The notes below the pieces were generated by a model. It did no database searches. It saw nothing but the letters and a program-made list of their open reading frames with translations, and was not told the DNA's origin. A stretch of 64,000 bases of DNA, from assembly GCF_009739905.1 (NCBI RefSeq), contig NZ_CP034279.1, forward strand, positions 6,386,001 through 6,450,000, read 5' to 3'. Positions 26,635-35,254 of this stretch are shown piece by piece. The DNA is from Streptomyces ficellus. Lineage in GTDB: Bacteria; Actinomycetota; Actinomycetes; Streptomycetales; Streptomycetaceae. The position numbers and the translations under genes were made by a program. The stretch's first letter is position 1, and the number at the start of each line of letters is the position of its first letter.

Positions 26635-28227
26635 ATGAGCCCACGACACGCCATGAGGATGCTCGTCAGTGCGGCGCTGGTCCTCGCCGCGCTCCTCGGG
26701 ACGCCCCACGCGTCCGCCGCGCCCCACGAGCCACCGGCCGAGTTCGGCACGGACTGGCACGATCCCGTCACCGCCGCCCCGCCGGTACCCCGCCCGGCCG
26801 CCGCACCCACCTGCGAAATGACGCTCGCCCGGGCGCAGTTCCGCGACTTCACGCCCTACAAGGGCACCTACACGCCCCCCGAGGGCTGCGGCGACCGGTG
26901 GAACACCGTCGTCCTGCGCCTCGACGGCAGCGTCAAGGGACGCCAGTACGACCGCCTCGGCCACCTCGCCCTCGGCGGCGTCGAGATCCTCCGCACCTCC
27001 ACCCCGCAACCGTCACCCGACGGCATCACCTGGTCGGTGGAGAAGGACATCACCCGGTACGGCGACACCCTCCGCCGCCCCCAGCCGGTCGAGATGCTCA
27101 TCGGCAACGTCGTCGACGACACCCACACCGGCGTCATCGACGTCACGGTGACCCTGTCCTTCTACGCCGGACCCCCGGCCGCCACCGGAGTGCCCGACCG
27201 CGTCATCCCCCTCACCAACCCCACGCTCACCACCCCACGCAACTCCGAACGGATCCTCGCCGAGGTGTACGCCACCGGCTCCGGCGGCGGCTGCGAGGAG
27301 TACTGGTACCTCACCGTCCCCGACGCCGCGCCCTACTCCTGCACCGCGGCCGGCGGACCGCACCGCGAGGTCCGCGTCTCGGTGGACGGGCGGCTCGCCG
27401 GGATCGCCGCGCCCTTCCCCACCGTCTGGACCGGCGGCTGGTCCAACCCCTTCCTCTGGTACGTGATCCCGGGCCCCCGCGCCTTCGACGTCAAGCCGCT
27501 CCTCTACGACCTGACCCCCTTCGCCGCCCTCCTCAACGACGGCCGCCCGCACCGCGTCGAGGTCACCGTCACCGGCGTACCGGCCGGACGACCCGGCTGG
27601 TCGACACCCACCAACGTGCTGCTCTGGCAGGACGAGGCCCGCCGGGTCGTCACCGGCGCGCTCACCCGCCACGAGGAGCGCGCGCCCGTCAACTCACCGG
27701 TGTACACGCCGGGCACCGAGCACCGCCTCGACACCCGGGCCACGCACCGGCTCACCGTCGCCGGCCACCTCGACACCTCGCACGGCCGCGTCACCACCAC
27801 CGTGACCCGCACGGTGTCCCACACCTCCGCACACCGCTGGACCGACGGCGAGACCCGGGACGCCCTGACCGCCACCTGGCGGGACGACGAGACCGTCGCC
27901 CGGAACCGCACCACCACCCGCACCACCCGCGCGTACACCATGGACGGCGAGACCACGCTCGGCACCGGCGACCGGCTTCGCACCGTGCTCCGCCTCGGCG
28001 ACCGCGCCGACACGGTGACCCTGCGCCAGGGCCACCGGCCGGTCCGGACACGGCTGGACGACCGGTACGCCGGCGACGCGACCTACACCACCGGCGTACC
28101 GCGCGACCAGCGGCACGCCGTCGGCACCAGCTCCGAGCGGTACCGGCTGTACGGCCCGGGGGGCTGCTACGACCGCAGCCTGAGGACCGCGCAGGGAACG
28201 GTGACCGAGGACCGCCGCCGCTGCTGA
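26635..28227 (+). CDS. Secreted peptide-N-glycosidase A-like amidase
   Basis: 530 residues. Signal peptide (about 1-34, ending ASAAP) then the PNGase A domain: LRLDGSVKGRQYDRLGHLAL, GVEILRTSTPQPS, GITWSVEKDITRY and NVVDDTHTGVIDVTVTLSFY, in order. This family releases whole N-glycans from glycoproteins in plants and fungi. The C-terminal half is beta-rich with many Thr/Arg and six scattered Cys. ATG at 26635 has no ribosome site; 26653 is an alternative and keeps the signal. Divergent from the ABC exporter, 201 bases between starts. Confidence 0.85.
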   Translation: MSPRHAMRMLVSAALVLAALLGTPHASAAPHEPPAEFGTDWHDPVTAAPPVPRPAAAPTCEMTLARAQFRDFTPYKGTYTPPEGCGDRWNTVVLRLDGSVKGRQYDRLGHLALGGVEILRTSTPQPSPDGITWSVEKDITRYGDTLRRPQPVEMLIGNVVDDTHTGVIDVTVTLSFYAGPPAATGVPDRVIPLTNPTLTTPRNSERILAEVYATGSGGGCEEYWYLTVPDAAPYSCTAAGGPHREVRVSVDGRLAGIAAPFPTVWTGGWSNPFLWYVIPGPRAFDVKPLLYDLTPFAALLNDGRPHRVEVTVTGVPAGRPGWSTPTNVLLWQDEARRVVTGALTRHEERAPVNSPVYTPGTEHRLDTRATHRLTVAGHLDTSHGRVTTTVTRTVSHTSAHRWTDGETRDALTATWRDDETVARNRTTTRTTRAYTMDGETTLGTGDRLRTVLRLGDRADTVTLRQGHRPVRTRLDDRYAGDATYTTGVPRDQRHAVGTSSERYRLYGPGGCYDRSLRTAQGTVTEDRRRC

Positions 28228-28540
28228 CCCGGCACCCGGCCCGGCCCGGGGCACGCTGACGGTGCCCCGGGCGCGGGCGACACGACCGGCAACGCCGCGA
28301 CGCGCGCTGTCCGGGCGTCGCGAGCCCGGCAGGATCCGAACGCCCCGGGTCGTGTCCGTAAAGCCCCTAGGGCGTGTTTCGAAAGTCCCGTCCGGCCGGG
28401 AACGCCTGGCACGCACCCTCGCGGCGTTGTCGGCCGTCGGCGCAGCCCGCTGCGCTCTCCGACCTCCGCCTTGCGATCGCACGCACCAGACGCCCCCGGC
28501 CCCGCCCTCCGGGCGGACGACGCTACTTTCGAAACACGCC
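28228..28540. other. Gap between the amidase and SUKH genes
   Basis: The first 139 bases (28228-28366) show no gene or clear signal. The rest, up to the SUKH stop, is filled by the MITE-like element described separately. Confidence 0.6.
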
Positions 28541-28544
28541 CTAG
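28367..28544. mobile_element. MITE-like element, copy 1 (178 bases)
   Basis: Bounded by perfect 20-base inverted ends: CTAGGGCGTGTTTCGAAAGT at 28367-28386 and its complement at 28525-28544. If CTAG is the duplicated target, the inverted repeat proper is 16 bases. No transposase. Internal sequence next to the left end (CCCGTCCGGCCGGG) and right end (CGGGCGGACGACGC) is shared with the copy at 61402. CTAG targeting and size suggest a non-autonomous relative of an IS5/IS427-type transposon. The right end supplies the TAG stop of the SUKH gene. Confidence 0.8.
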
Positions 28545-29857
28545 AAGCCGTCCACTCCCAGCTCGGTGATGCCTGCGTAGAGCCAGCTCCACACCTCGCC
28601 GCAGGGCGTCCCGCGGTCGAACAGGCCAGGGGCCAGCCCCTCGATCTCGTCCACGAACAGCTCCGCCACCGCGTCCTGGTCTCCCTCCACGGGGTAGGGG
28701 TGCCAGCAGGCGTTGCTGTAGCGGTAGACGGCCTCGAGGACCCGTGTGAAGACGTCGAGGTCCGGGGCGAGCGGCACCAGCGCCGCGCGCGCCGGGCCGT
28801 GCAGGTTGCTCCAGATGTGCACCGAACCGTCGTGGCGGTGCACGTACAGCTCACCGTACTCGGCCGAGCCGAAAGCGATCAGGTCGCGGGCGGCCACACC
28901 GGCGGGCAGCCGGTCCCCCGGGAGCTCGTCATCGGTGGGGGAGCGCATGGCCCCCGGCGGCAGGGTCTCGTACTGGGCGGTGTGGCACAACCACTGGGCG
29001 GGCAGCCCGATGTCCCGCAAGTGGCGCCTGCCGGCAGGGTGTTCGAGCCCTTCGGGGAGGTCGTCTCCCGGCACGCGCAGCACATTGCGCTCGCCGAAGG
29101 CCTCGTCGACCCGGTCCGGGGTCAGCGGGCCCGTGGGCCGCCGCACATCCGGTGCGGTCTTGGGCAGCGCGCGCTCGGACGAGGCGCTGTCGACGCCCTG
29201 GCCGCGTGGCCAGTCACGCAGCACCTCCGCGTCCGTCTCCAGCACCGCCAGGCCCGAGACCCCGTGGACGAGATGGCGGACCCTGCCGCCGTCGGCGGCG
29301 AACACGGACGCACCCTCCCAGCTCTCCGGCGCCGTCAGGTTCCACTGCTTCAGCTCCGGTGCTTCGAGCGCCTCGCGCGGCAAGGGGGCTTCCGGCAGCT
29401 CGTCCACGGCGGGCAGCCGTACCCTCGCGCCCGTCTCCGCGTCGAACCGGACCCGGCCGCGCCAGTCCTCCACCTCGATGAGCAGCCGGCCCTCGTGCAG
29501 ACGGCGGTGCACCTGGTAGTAGTCACCGTTCAGGCTCGGCTGGGCCACGAACCAGTTCGCGGGCCGCCAGCACGCCCACACCGTCCGCCACGGCATGCCC
29601 GGCTCGGCCTTCGCCACCCCCTTGGCGAATTCCTCGTGCCCGGTCGCCGTGGCCGCGAAATGGAGCCAGGAGGCGAACTCGGCACGCGACACACCGGCGC
29701 CACCGAAGATCGCCTCGGCCTGGAGGAAGACCTCCCGGCCCTCCCGCGCCACGGCCCCCGTACCACCCCCGGCCGCGACGTGGTCGCGCACCGAGGCGCG
29801 GTCGGCCTCCAACAGCCGTGCGGGGTCGGCAAGTACGTCGTCGAGTTCCTCGTTCAT
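28541..29857 (-). CDS. SUKH-4 family immunity-like protein
   Basis: 438 residues. The C-terminal half matches the SUKH-4 pattern: VDEAFGERNVLRVPGDDLPEGL, HLRDIGLPAQW, LIAFGSAEYGELYVHRHDGSVH, then a distal helix with FVDEIEGLAPGLF. SUKH proteins are immunity factors against polymorphic toxins, often nucleases. The first 250 residues are a less familiar extension with two short repeats (GDYYQVHRRLHEGRLLIEVE). No toxin gene is next to it. Its stop codon lies inside the terminal repeat of the MITE, so the C terminus may be slightly changed from the ancestral form. Confidence 0.75.
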   Translation of the reverse strand: MNEELDDVLADPARLLEADRASVRDHVAAGGGTGAVAREGREVFLQAEAIFGGAGVSRAEFASWLHFAATATGHEEFAKGVAKAEPGMPWRTVWACWRPANWFVAQPSLNGDYYQVHRRLHEGRLLIEVEDWRGRVRFDAETGARVRLPAVDELPEAPLPREALEAPELKQWNLTAPESWEGASVFAADGGRVRHLVHGVSGLAVLETDAEVLRDWPRGQGVDSASSERALPKTAPDVRRPTGPLTPDRVDEAFGERNVLRVPGDDLPEGLEHPAGRRHLRDIGLPAQWLCHTAQYETLPPGAMRSPTDDELPGDRLPAGVAARDLIAFGSAEYGELYVHRHDGSVHIWSNLHGPARAALVPLAPDLDVFTRVLEAVYRYSNACWHPYPVEGDQDAVAELFVDEIEGLAPGLFDRGTPCGEVWSWLYAGITELGVDGF

Positions 29858-29903
29858 ACGGCCATCGTGTCACCGGCCAATGACAACGCCCCGGGCGCGG
29901 CCC

Positions 29904-31331
29904 TCACTCCGGCTTGACCGAGTCCACCCCCGGCCGCGCCCCGCGCCACTCCCCGCGCGTGAAGTCGGGAATCCGCTGCGGGGCGCCGTTCGCCCTGATC
30001 GAGGCGTGACTGAGCGGCACCGGAGCGGTCCAGGTGGCGGCGTCGTACACGTCGAAGTCGGGGACCAGACCGAGCCGCATGCACTGCATCAGCCGGTACA
30101 CCATGATGTAGTCCATCCCGCCGTGCCCACCGGGCGGGTCGGCGTGCTCCTTCCACAGCCAGTGGTCGAACTCGTCCGCGTACGCCGAGAAGTCGGCCCA
30201 CCGGTCGTCACTGTGGTCCGGCTCCAGGTATATCCGCTCCGGGTAGTCCTCGAAGACGCCCTTCGTACCGCCCAGGCTGTTGATCCTGCTGTACGGGTGC
30301 GGGGTGGACACGTCGTGCTCCAGCCGGATCACCCGGCCCCGGGCGGTCCGCACCATGCTGATGGTGCGATCGCTCTCGATGTACGTCTCCTTCCAACTGG
30401 GGTCGCTCCGGGGAACGTTGGCCTCCCGGTACTCGGCCAGGCCCAGCGCGGGCGTGCCGAAGCTGCTGATACTGACCGCCCGGTCGCCCCGGTTGACGTC
30501 CATGTAGTTGGCGACCGGACCGAAGCCGTGGTTGGGGTACAGATCGCCGCGCAGCCGGGTGTGCCACAGACGGCGCCAGGGACCCTCGTAGTACGTCGGC
30601 GAGAACATCAGCCCCCGCAGGTCGTGGTTGTACGCCCCCGCCCCGTGCAGCAGCTCGCCGAACTTCCCGGCGTGCGCCATGCGCAGCACCCGCATCTCGT
30701 TCCTGCCGTAACAGCAGTTCTCCAGCTGCATGCAGTGGCGGCGGGTGCGCTCGGAGAGGTCGACGAGCGCCCACAGCTCGTCCAGACGCATCGCGACGGG
30801 GCACTCCACGCCCACGTGCTTGCCGTTCAGCAGCGCCGTCCTCGCCATGGCGAAGTGCAGGTCCCAGGGCGTCGCCACGTAGACCAGGTCGACGTCACCG
30901 CGCTCGCACAGCTTCTCGTAGTCGTTCTCGCCGCTGGCGTACACGGCCGGTGACGGCTGCCCGGCCGCGACGACCTTGGCCGCCGCCCGCTCGGTCTTGG
31001 CCTTCACGGGGTCGCAGACGGCGGTCACCCGGACGCCCGGGAGGGCGAGGAACAGGTCGATCATGCTGCCGCCGCGGTTGCCGAGCCCCACGATCGCGAC
31101 GCGGACGGTGGACCGCCGCTCGAACGGCACCCCGGCCATGGTCCGGCCCTGGCGCGGGGGAGCGGAGCCGGCGTCCTCGGCGGAGGGCGTGGCCGCGGCC
31201 GCGGGGGTGGCTCCCAGCACACCGAACCCCAGCCCTGCGGCGCCCGCCACCCCGGCCGTGGTCCGCAACACGGAACGGCGGCTGGGCGGGTCGGAGCCCC
31301 GGTCCTGGTTCCCCGGTGCAGCGTCGTTCAT
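29904..31331 (-). CDS. TAT-exported Gfo/Idh/MocA protein, GH109-like
   Basis: 475 residues. Twin-arginine signal SRRSVLRTTAG (17-27). Rossmann motif VGLGNRGGS (81-89) binds NAD; ECPVAMRLDELW follows, then LENCCYGRNEM, YNHDLRGLMFSPTYYEGPWR in parts, and NHGFGPVANYMDVNRGD. These blocks are those of GH109 alpha-N-acetylgalactosaminidases, which hydrolyse by an NAD-dependent oxidation-elimination route. ATG at 31331 follows GGAGGTTCG, better than an in-frame start at 31367. Substrate and extracellular activity are inferred. Confidence 0.88.
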   Translation of the reverse strand: MNDAAPGNQDRGSDPPSRRSVLRTTAGVAGAAGLGFGVLGATPAAAATPSAEDAGSAPPRQGRTMAGVPFERRSTVRVAIVGLGNRGGSMIDLFLALPGVRVTAVCDPVKAKTERAAAKVVAAGQPSPAVYASGENDYEKLCERGDVDLVYVATPWDLHFAMARTALLNGKHVGVECPVAMRLDELWALVDLSERTRRHCMQLENCCYGRNEMRVLRMAHAGKFGELLHGAGAYNHDLRGLMFSPTYYEGPWRRLWHTRLRGDLYPNHGFGPVANYMDVNRGDRAVSISSFGTPALGLAEYREANVPRSDPSWKETYIESDRTISMVRTARGRVIRLEHDVSTPHPYSRINSLGGTKGVFEDYPERIYLEPDHSDDRWADFSAYADEFDHWLWKEHADPPGGHGGMDYIMVYRLMQCMRLGLVPDFDVYDAATWTAPVPLSHASIRANGAPQRIPDFTRGEWRGARPGVDSVKPE

Positions 31332-31468
31332 CGAACCTCCAGTGCGTCGTGTGCGCGGCTGGTTCATGAATCCCGGTGAGGACCCTGGCCGTTGGGGCCG
31401 CTGGTACGCAAGGGCTCCGTTTGGACTCCCGTCGCGAGTGCATGGACTCTTCGCGCGGCGGCACGACG

Positions 31469-31495
31469 ACGGCCCCGGGCGGGAGCCGGGGCCGT
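31469..31495 (-). terminator. Hairpin terminator after the oxidase gene
   Basis: Arms ACGGCCCCGG (31469-31478) and CCGGGGCCGT (31486-31495), seven-base loop, 69 bases beyond the stop of the reverse-strand oxidase. The remaining gap up to 31563 is G-rich on the forward strand and shows no gene. Confidence 0.65.
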
Positions 31496-31563
31496 GGTGG
31501 TTGTCGGAGGCTGGGTTGGGGCCTCGGTGGGCGGGGTCGGGGTGGTCGGGGTTGTCGGTGTCC

Positions 31564-34488
31564 CTACGGTCGCGTCGCCCGCTCCAGTTGCAGCAGCGCC
31601 GAGTGGTACGGGCGGCCCGTGGCGTGCTGCATCCCGATCTCGCACATGCGGTTCGCGCACAGGTACGCGTCGAACGTCCGCGCCGTCACCTCCGCCGCCT
31701 CCCGCGCCGTGGCCGATTCCGTCAGCTCGGGGTGCAGCATCCCGCGGTCACCGGCGAACGCGCAGCAGCCGGCGTCGTCCGGGACGACGACCTCCTCCGC
31801 GCAGGCGGCCGCGAGCTCCGGCAACCGGTCCTCGTCGCCGAGGTGCCGCGCCGCGCACGTGGGATGGACCACCGCGGAGGCCACCTTGCGCCGTACCGTC
31901 AGCCGCGGCAGCAGCGTGTCGGCGGCCCAGACGACCGAGTCGAGCACCGTCAGCTCCGCGTGCAGTTCGCGGTGGTGGCCGCTCAGGTGGGGCACGACCT
32001 CGCGGGCCAGGCCCAGGGCGCACGAGGAGGCGTCCACCACGAGCGGCAGCCGCCCGCCCGCCGTCCAGCCCCAGGCCGCCTCGACGACCCGGCCGGCCAT
32101 CACCCTCGCGCCCTCCTCGTACCCCTTGGAGTGCCAGATCGTGGCGCAGCAGGTGCCCGCCACGTCGTCCGGGATCCACACCGGCTGCCCGGCCCGCTCC
32201 GACAGCGCGACCACCGCCTCGGGCAGCGACGGCCCGTCGAACCCCTCCGGCTGGCCGAAGACCCGGTTCACGCACGCCGGGAAGTACACGGCCACCGCCC
32301 GCGCCCGCTCCGTGACCGGCAGCCCGGCGGGGGCCGCGCCCGGGATCTCCGGCAGCCAGCCGGGCACCAGGTCGGGCCGCACCGCCGTACGGAGCAGGCC
32401 CGTCACCGAGGCGGGCAGCCGGTCGCCGAGCCGCCGCCCGGTGGCCACCGCCCGCCGCGCCGCCGCCTCCACCGCCGCGAACCGCCGCGCCGCCGACGCC
32501 GCCACGCGCTCCTCCCGCTCCGAGTGCCGTGCGTGCCGCAGCCGCTTCATCAGGGCGCCCGTGTCGATGCCCACCGGGCAGGCGAGCGCGCACGTCGAGT
32601 CACCCGCGCAGGTGTCCACCGCCGCGTAGCCGTACGCCGCGAGAAGACCGCTCTCCACCGGCGAACCGGGGTGCTGCCGCACCATCTCACGGCGCAGCAC
32701 GATCCGCTGACGCGGTGTCGTCGTCAGGTCCTGGCTGGGGCAGGTCGGCTCGCAGAAGCCGCACTCGATGCACGCGTCGACGACCGGCTCCACCCGGGGC
32801 ACCGTCTTCAGGCCGCGCAGGTGCCCGCGCGGATCCCGGTCGAGCACGATCCGCGGGGCGAGCACGCCCTCGGGGTCGAAGGCCTCCTTCGTTCGCCACA
32901 TCACCTCCGTGGCCCTCGGGCCCCACTCCAGCTCCAGGAACGGCGCGATGTTCCGGCCGGTGGCGTGCTCGGCCTTCAGCGACCCGTCGAACTCCTCGAC
33001 GGTCAACTTGCAGAACTCGTCCATGAAGGCGGCGTACCGGTCGACGTCGTCCGGGTCGGCCGGGTCGAAGGCCAGCAGGAAGTGCAGGTTGCCATGGGCC
33101 GCGTGCCCGGCCACGGCGGCGTCGAAGCCGTGCTCCGCCTGGAGCGCCAGCAGCGCCTCGCACGCCTCGGCGAGCCGCCCGGGCGGCACCGCGAAGTCCT
33201 CGGTGATCAGCGTCGTACCGGACGGCCGGTTGCCGCCCACCGCGGCGACGAACGCCTTGCGCGCCTTCCAGTAGCCGCCGATCCGGCGGGCGTCCCGGGT
33301 GAAGTCGTTGGTCACGGACGCCACCGGCGCCGCCAGCTCGACCCGTTCGAGGACGCGCGCCGCCGCCCGCTCGTACGACGCGAGAGCCGCCGCGTCGGGT
33401 GCCCGGAACTCCACCAGCAGCGCGGCGGCCGGGCCCGGCAGCCCCGCCCAGTCGGCCGGTACCCCGTCGACCTGCACCGAGGCCCGCAGCGTGTTGCCGT
33501 CCATCAGCTCCACGGCGGCCGCGCCCGCCTCCGTGAACAGCGGCACGGCCGCCGCGGCGGCCGTCAGAGACGGGAAGAACAACAGCCCGGCCGCCACCTC
33601 GCGGTCCAGCGGCAGCGTGTCGAACACGACCTCGGAGAGGAAACCGAGCGTGCCCTGCGAGCCGACCATCAGCCCGCGCAGGATCTCGACGGGTGTCGAC
33701 CCGTCCAGGTAGGCGTCGAGGCGGTAGCCGTTGGTGTTCTTGAGCGCGTACTTGGCCCGGACGCGGGCCGTCAGCTCCGGGTCGGCCTCGATCTCCGCCT
33801 TGATCGCCAGCAGCTCCGCGCACAGGGCCGGCTCGGCGCGGGCCAGCACGGCGTCGGCCGCCGGATCGCCGGTGTCGACGACGGTGCCGGACGGCAGCAC
33901 GACGGTGAGGGACGCGACCGTACGGTACGAGTTGCGGTCCGTGCCGGCCGTCATCCCGGACGCGTTGTTGGCGACGACCCCGCCGATCGTGCAGGCCACT
34001 GCGCTCGCCGGGTCGGGGCCGAGGATCCGGCCGTGCCGGGCGAGGGCCGCGTTCGCCCGGGCGACGGTGGTGCCGGGCCGGATCCGGGCGCGGGCGCCGC
34101 CGTCCAGGACCTCGACACCCGCCCAGTGCCTGCGTACGTCGATGAGGATGTCCTCGCCCTGCGCCTGGCCGTTCAGACTCGTCCCGGCGGCCCGGAACAC
34201 CACCTCGCGGCCCTTGTCGTGGGCGTACGCCAGGACGGCCGCGACGTCGCCGACGCTCTCCGCGACCACGACGACCTGCGGCACGAAGCGGTAGGGGCTG
34301 GCGTCCGACGCGTAGCGGACGAGATCGGAGACCTGCGACAGCACCTTCCCGGGGCCCACGAGCGCCGTCAGCTCGTCGCGCAGCCGCCCGGGCGAGCCGT
34401 GCGCCAGCAGATCGGGCACCCGGTCGGGGGACGGGCCGTGGTGCGTGCCGGGCCGGAGGGCGTCGGGCTTCGGCTCCATCAGCGGCAT
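31564..34488 (-). CDS. FAD-linked oxidase fused to Fe-S/CCG reductase (GlcD-GlpC type, D-lactate dehydrogenase-like)
   Basis: 974 residues. Order: FAD_binding_4 domain (about 60-280; VVFRAAGTSLNGQAQG, GGVVANNASGM), FAD-oxidase C-terminal domain (about 315-560, with AGHAAHGNLHF), two Cys clusters (CIECGFCEPTC and CAGDSTCALACPVG) for 4Fe-4S centres, and C-terminal CCG modules (TCCATIWHSKG, GCCAFAGDRG). Such fusions oxidise D-lactate or another 2-hydroxy acid and pass electrons to the quinone pool. ATG at 34488 follows GAGGGGAGCGAGAC; an upstream frame start at 34668 would lie in a repeat-rich leader. Confidence 0.92.
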   Translation of the reverse strand: MPLMEPKPDALRPGTHHGPSPDRVPDLLAHGSPGRLRDELTALVGPGKVLSQVSDLVRYASDASPYRFVPQVVVVAESVGDVAAVLAYAHDKGREVVFRAAGTSLNGQAQGEDILIDVRRHWAGVEVLDGGARARIRPGTTVARANAALARHGRILGPDPASAVACTIGGVVANNASGMTAGTDRNSYRTVASLTVVLPSGTVVDTGDPAADAVLARAEPALCAELLAIKAEIEADPELTARVRAKYALKNTNGYRLDAYLDGSTPVEILRGLMVGSQGTLGFLSEVVFDTLPLDREVAAGLLFFPSLTAAAAAVPLFTEAGAAAVELMDGNTLRASVQVDGVPADWAGLPGPAAALLVEFRAPDAAALASYERAAARVLERVELAAPVASVTNDFTRDARRIGGYWKARKAFVAAVGGNRPSGTTLITEDFAVPPGRLAEACEALLALQAEHGFDAAVAGHAAHGNLHFLLAFDPADPDDVDRYAAFMDEFCKLTVEEFDGSLKAEHATGRNIAPFLELEWGPRATEVMWRTKEAFDPEGVLAPRIVLDRDPRGHLRGLKTVPRVEPVVDACIECGFCEPTCPSQDLTTTPRQRIVLRREMVRQHPGSPVESGLLAAYGYAAVDTCAGDSTCALACPVGIDTGALMKRLRHARHSEREERVAASAARRFAAVEAAARRAVATGRRLGDRLPASVTGLLRTAVRPDLVPGWLPEIPGAAPAGLPVTERARAVAVYFPACVNRVFGQPEGFDGPSLPEAVVALSERAGQPVWIPDDVAGTCCATIWHSKGYEEGARVMAGRVVEAAWGWTAGGRLPLVVDASSCALGLAREVVPHLSGHHRELHAELTVLDSVVWAADTLLPRLTVRRKVASAVVHPTCAARHLGDEDRLPELAAACAEEVVVPDDAGCCAFAGDRGMLHPELTESATAREAAEVTARTFDAYLCANRMCEIGMQHATGRPYHSALLQLERATRP

Positions 34489-34636
34489 GTCTCGCTCCCC
34501 TCGACAGGCAACAGGGTCGTGCGGCACCCGCGCGGTCGGCCGGGCGCCCCGCGTGGACTGGCCCGCGCGGTCCGGTCGCCGGACCAGTCGTCCGGTCCGG
34601 TCGAGGCCGGTCACGCGCGTCCGTCCGCACGGCGGG

Positions 34637-34675
34637 CCACCGTGCGGCGGCCACCGTGCGGCGGTCACCGCACGG
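34637..34675. repeat. Tandem 14-base repeat with hairpin
   Basis: CCACCGTGCGGCGG occurs twice in tandem (34637-34650, 34651-34664), and CCGTGCGG (34654-34661) pairs with CCGCACGG (34668-34675). It lies beyond the MarR stop on that strand, so it may terminate that transcript. The other 180 bases of the gap 34489-34708 show nothing further. Confidence 0.5.
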
Positions 34676-34708
34676 CCGCCACGACGGCGACCGCCACCGC
34701 GGCGGTCG

Positions 34709-35158
34709 TCAGCAGCGGCGCTCCGGCCCTCCGTCGACCAGAGCGTTCAGCAGTCCGCCGAGCACCTCGCGCTGCTCGGCGGTCAATGGAGCAAGGATGT
34801 CCTCTGCGGCCGCCCGGCGCGCGGTGCGCAGCTGCCGCAGCGTGTCCCGCCCGGCGTCGGTCAGCTCGATCCGCACCACCCGCCGGTTGGCCGGATCGGG
34901 GGCGCGGCGGACCCTCCCGCTCGCCTCCAGGCCGTCCACCAGGCTGGTCACGGCGCGCGGCACCACCTCCAGGCGGGCGGCGAGATCGGCCATCCGGGGC
35001 GGGTGGTCGTAGTGCGCGACCGTGCGCAGCAGCCGCGACTGCGCGGGGGTGATGGCTATGTCGGCCGACTGCAGCTGCCGTTGCTGGCTGCGGTGGAGGC
35101 GCCGGGTCAGCCGGAGCAGCTGCTCGGCCAGCAGGCCGTCGGCGTCGGGGGAGTTCAT
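34709..35158 (-). CDS. MarR family transcriptional regulator
   Basis: 149 residues. Winged-helix core: ITPAQSRLLRTVAHYDHPPRMADLA in parts, RLEVVPRAVTSLVDGLEASGRV as recognition helix and wing, then DPANRRVVRIELTDAG. Flanking helices give the dimer. It faces the ABC exporter at 35255, and a palindrome sits between the two genes, so it very probably represses the exporter and itself. A phenolic or drug ligand is usual for the family but cannot be deduced here. Confidence 0.92.
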   Translation of the reverse strand: MNSPDADGLLAEQLLRLTRRLHRSQQRQLQSADIAITPAQSRLLRTVAHYDHPPRMADLAARLEVVPRAVTSLVDGLEASGRVRRAPDPANRRVVRIELTDAGRDTLRQLRTARRAAAEDILAPLTAEQREVLGGLLNALVDGGPERRC

Positions 35159-35181
35159 GGCCGGATGATATCAGGACCACG

Positions 35182-35215
35182 CTCATTGTGAGGTCAGGTA
35201 ACAATGAGCTATGCT
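35182..35215 (+). promoter_or_regulatory. MarR operator overlapping the exporter promoter
   Basis: Perfect inverted repeat CTCATTGT (35182-35189) and ACAATGAG (35201-35208) with an 11-base spacer. It overlaps a promoter TTGTGA (35186-35191), 18 bases, TATGCT (35210-35215) reading into the exporter. Binding there would block RNA polymerase. Confidence 0.7.
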
Positions 35216-35254
35216 CTCATACGGTCCTGCGTCTCCCAGCCTCCGAAGGAGCCC

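Noticed and set aside
31332..31563. Possible small gene in the G-rich gap
   Set aside because: Repetitive Gly/Val codons only; the one clear signal is a terminator hairpin.
34637..34675. Tandem repeats considered as a CRISPR fragment
   Set aside because: Only two 14-base units with no spacers and no cas genes.
35204..35254. Upstream ATG for the MarR-controlled exporter
   Set aside because: Lies in the operator palindrome without a ribosome site; the ATG at 35255 has AAGGAG.
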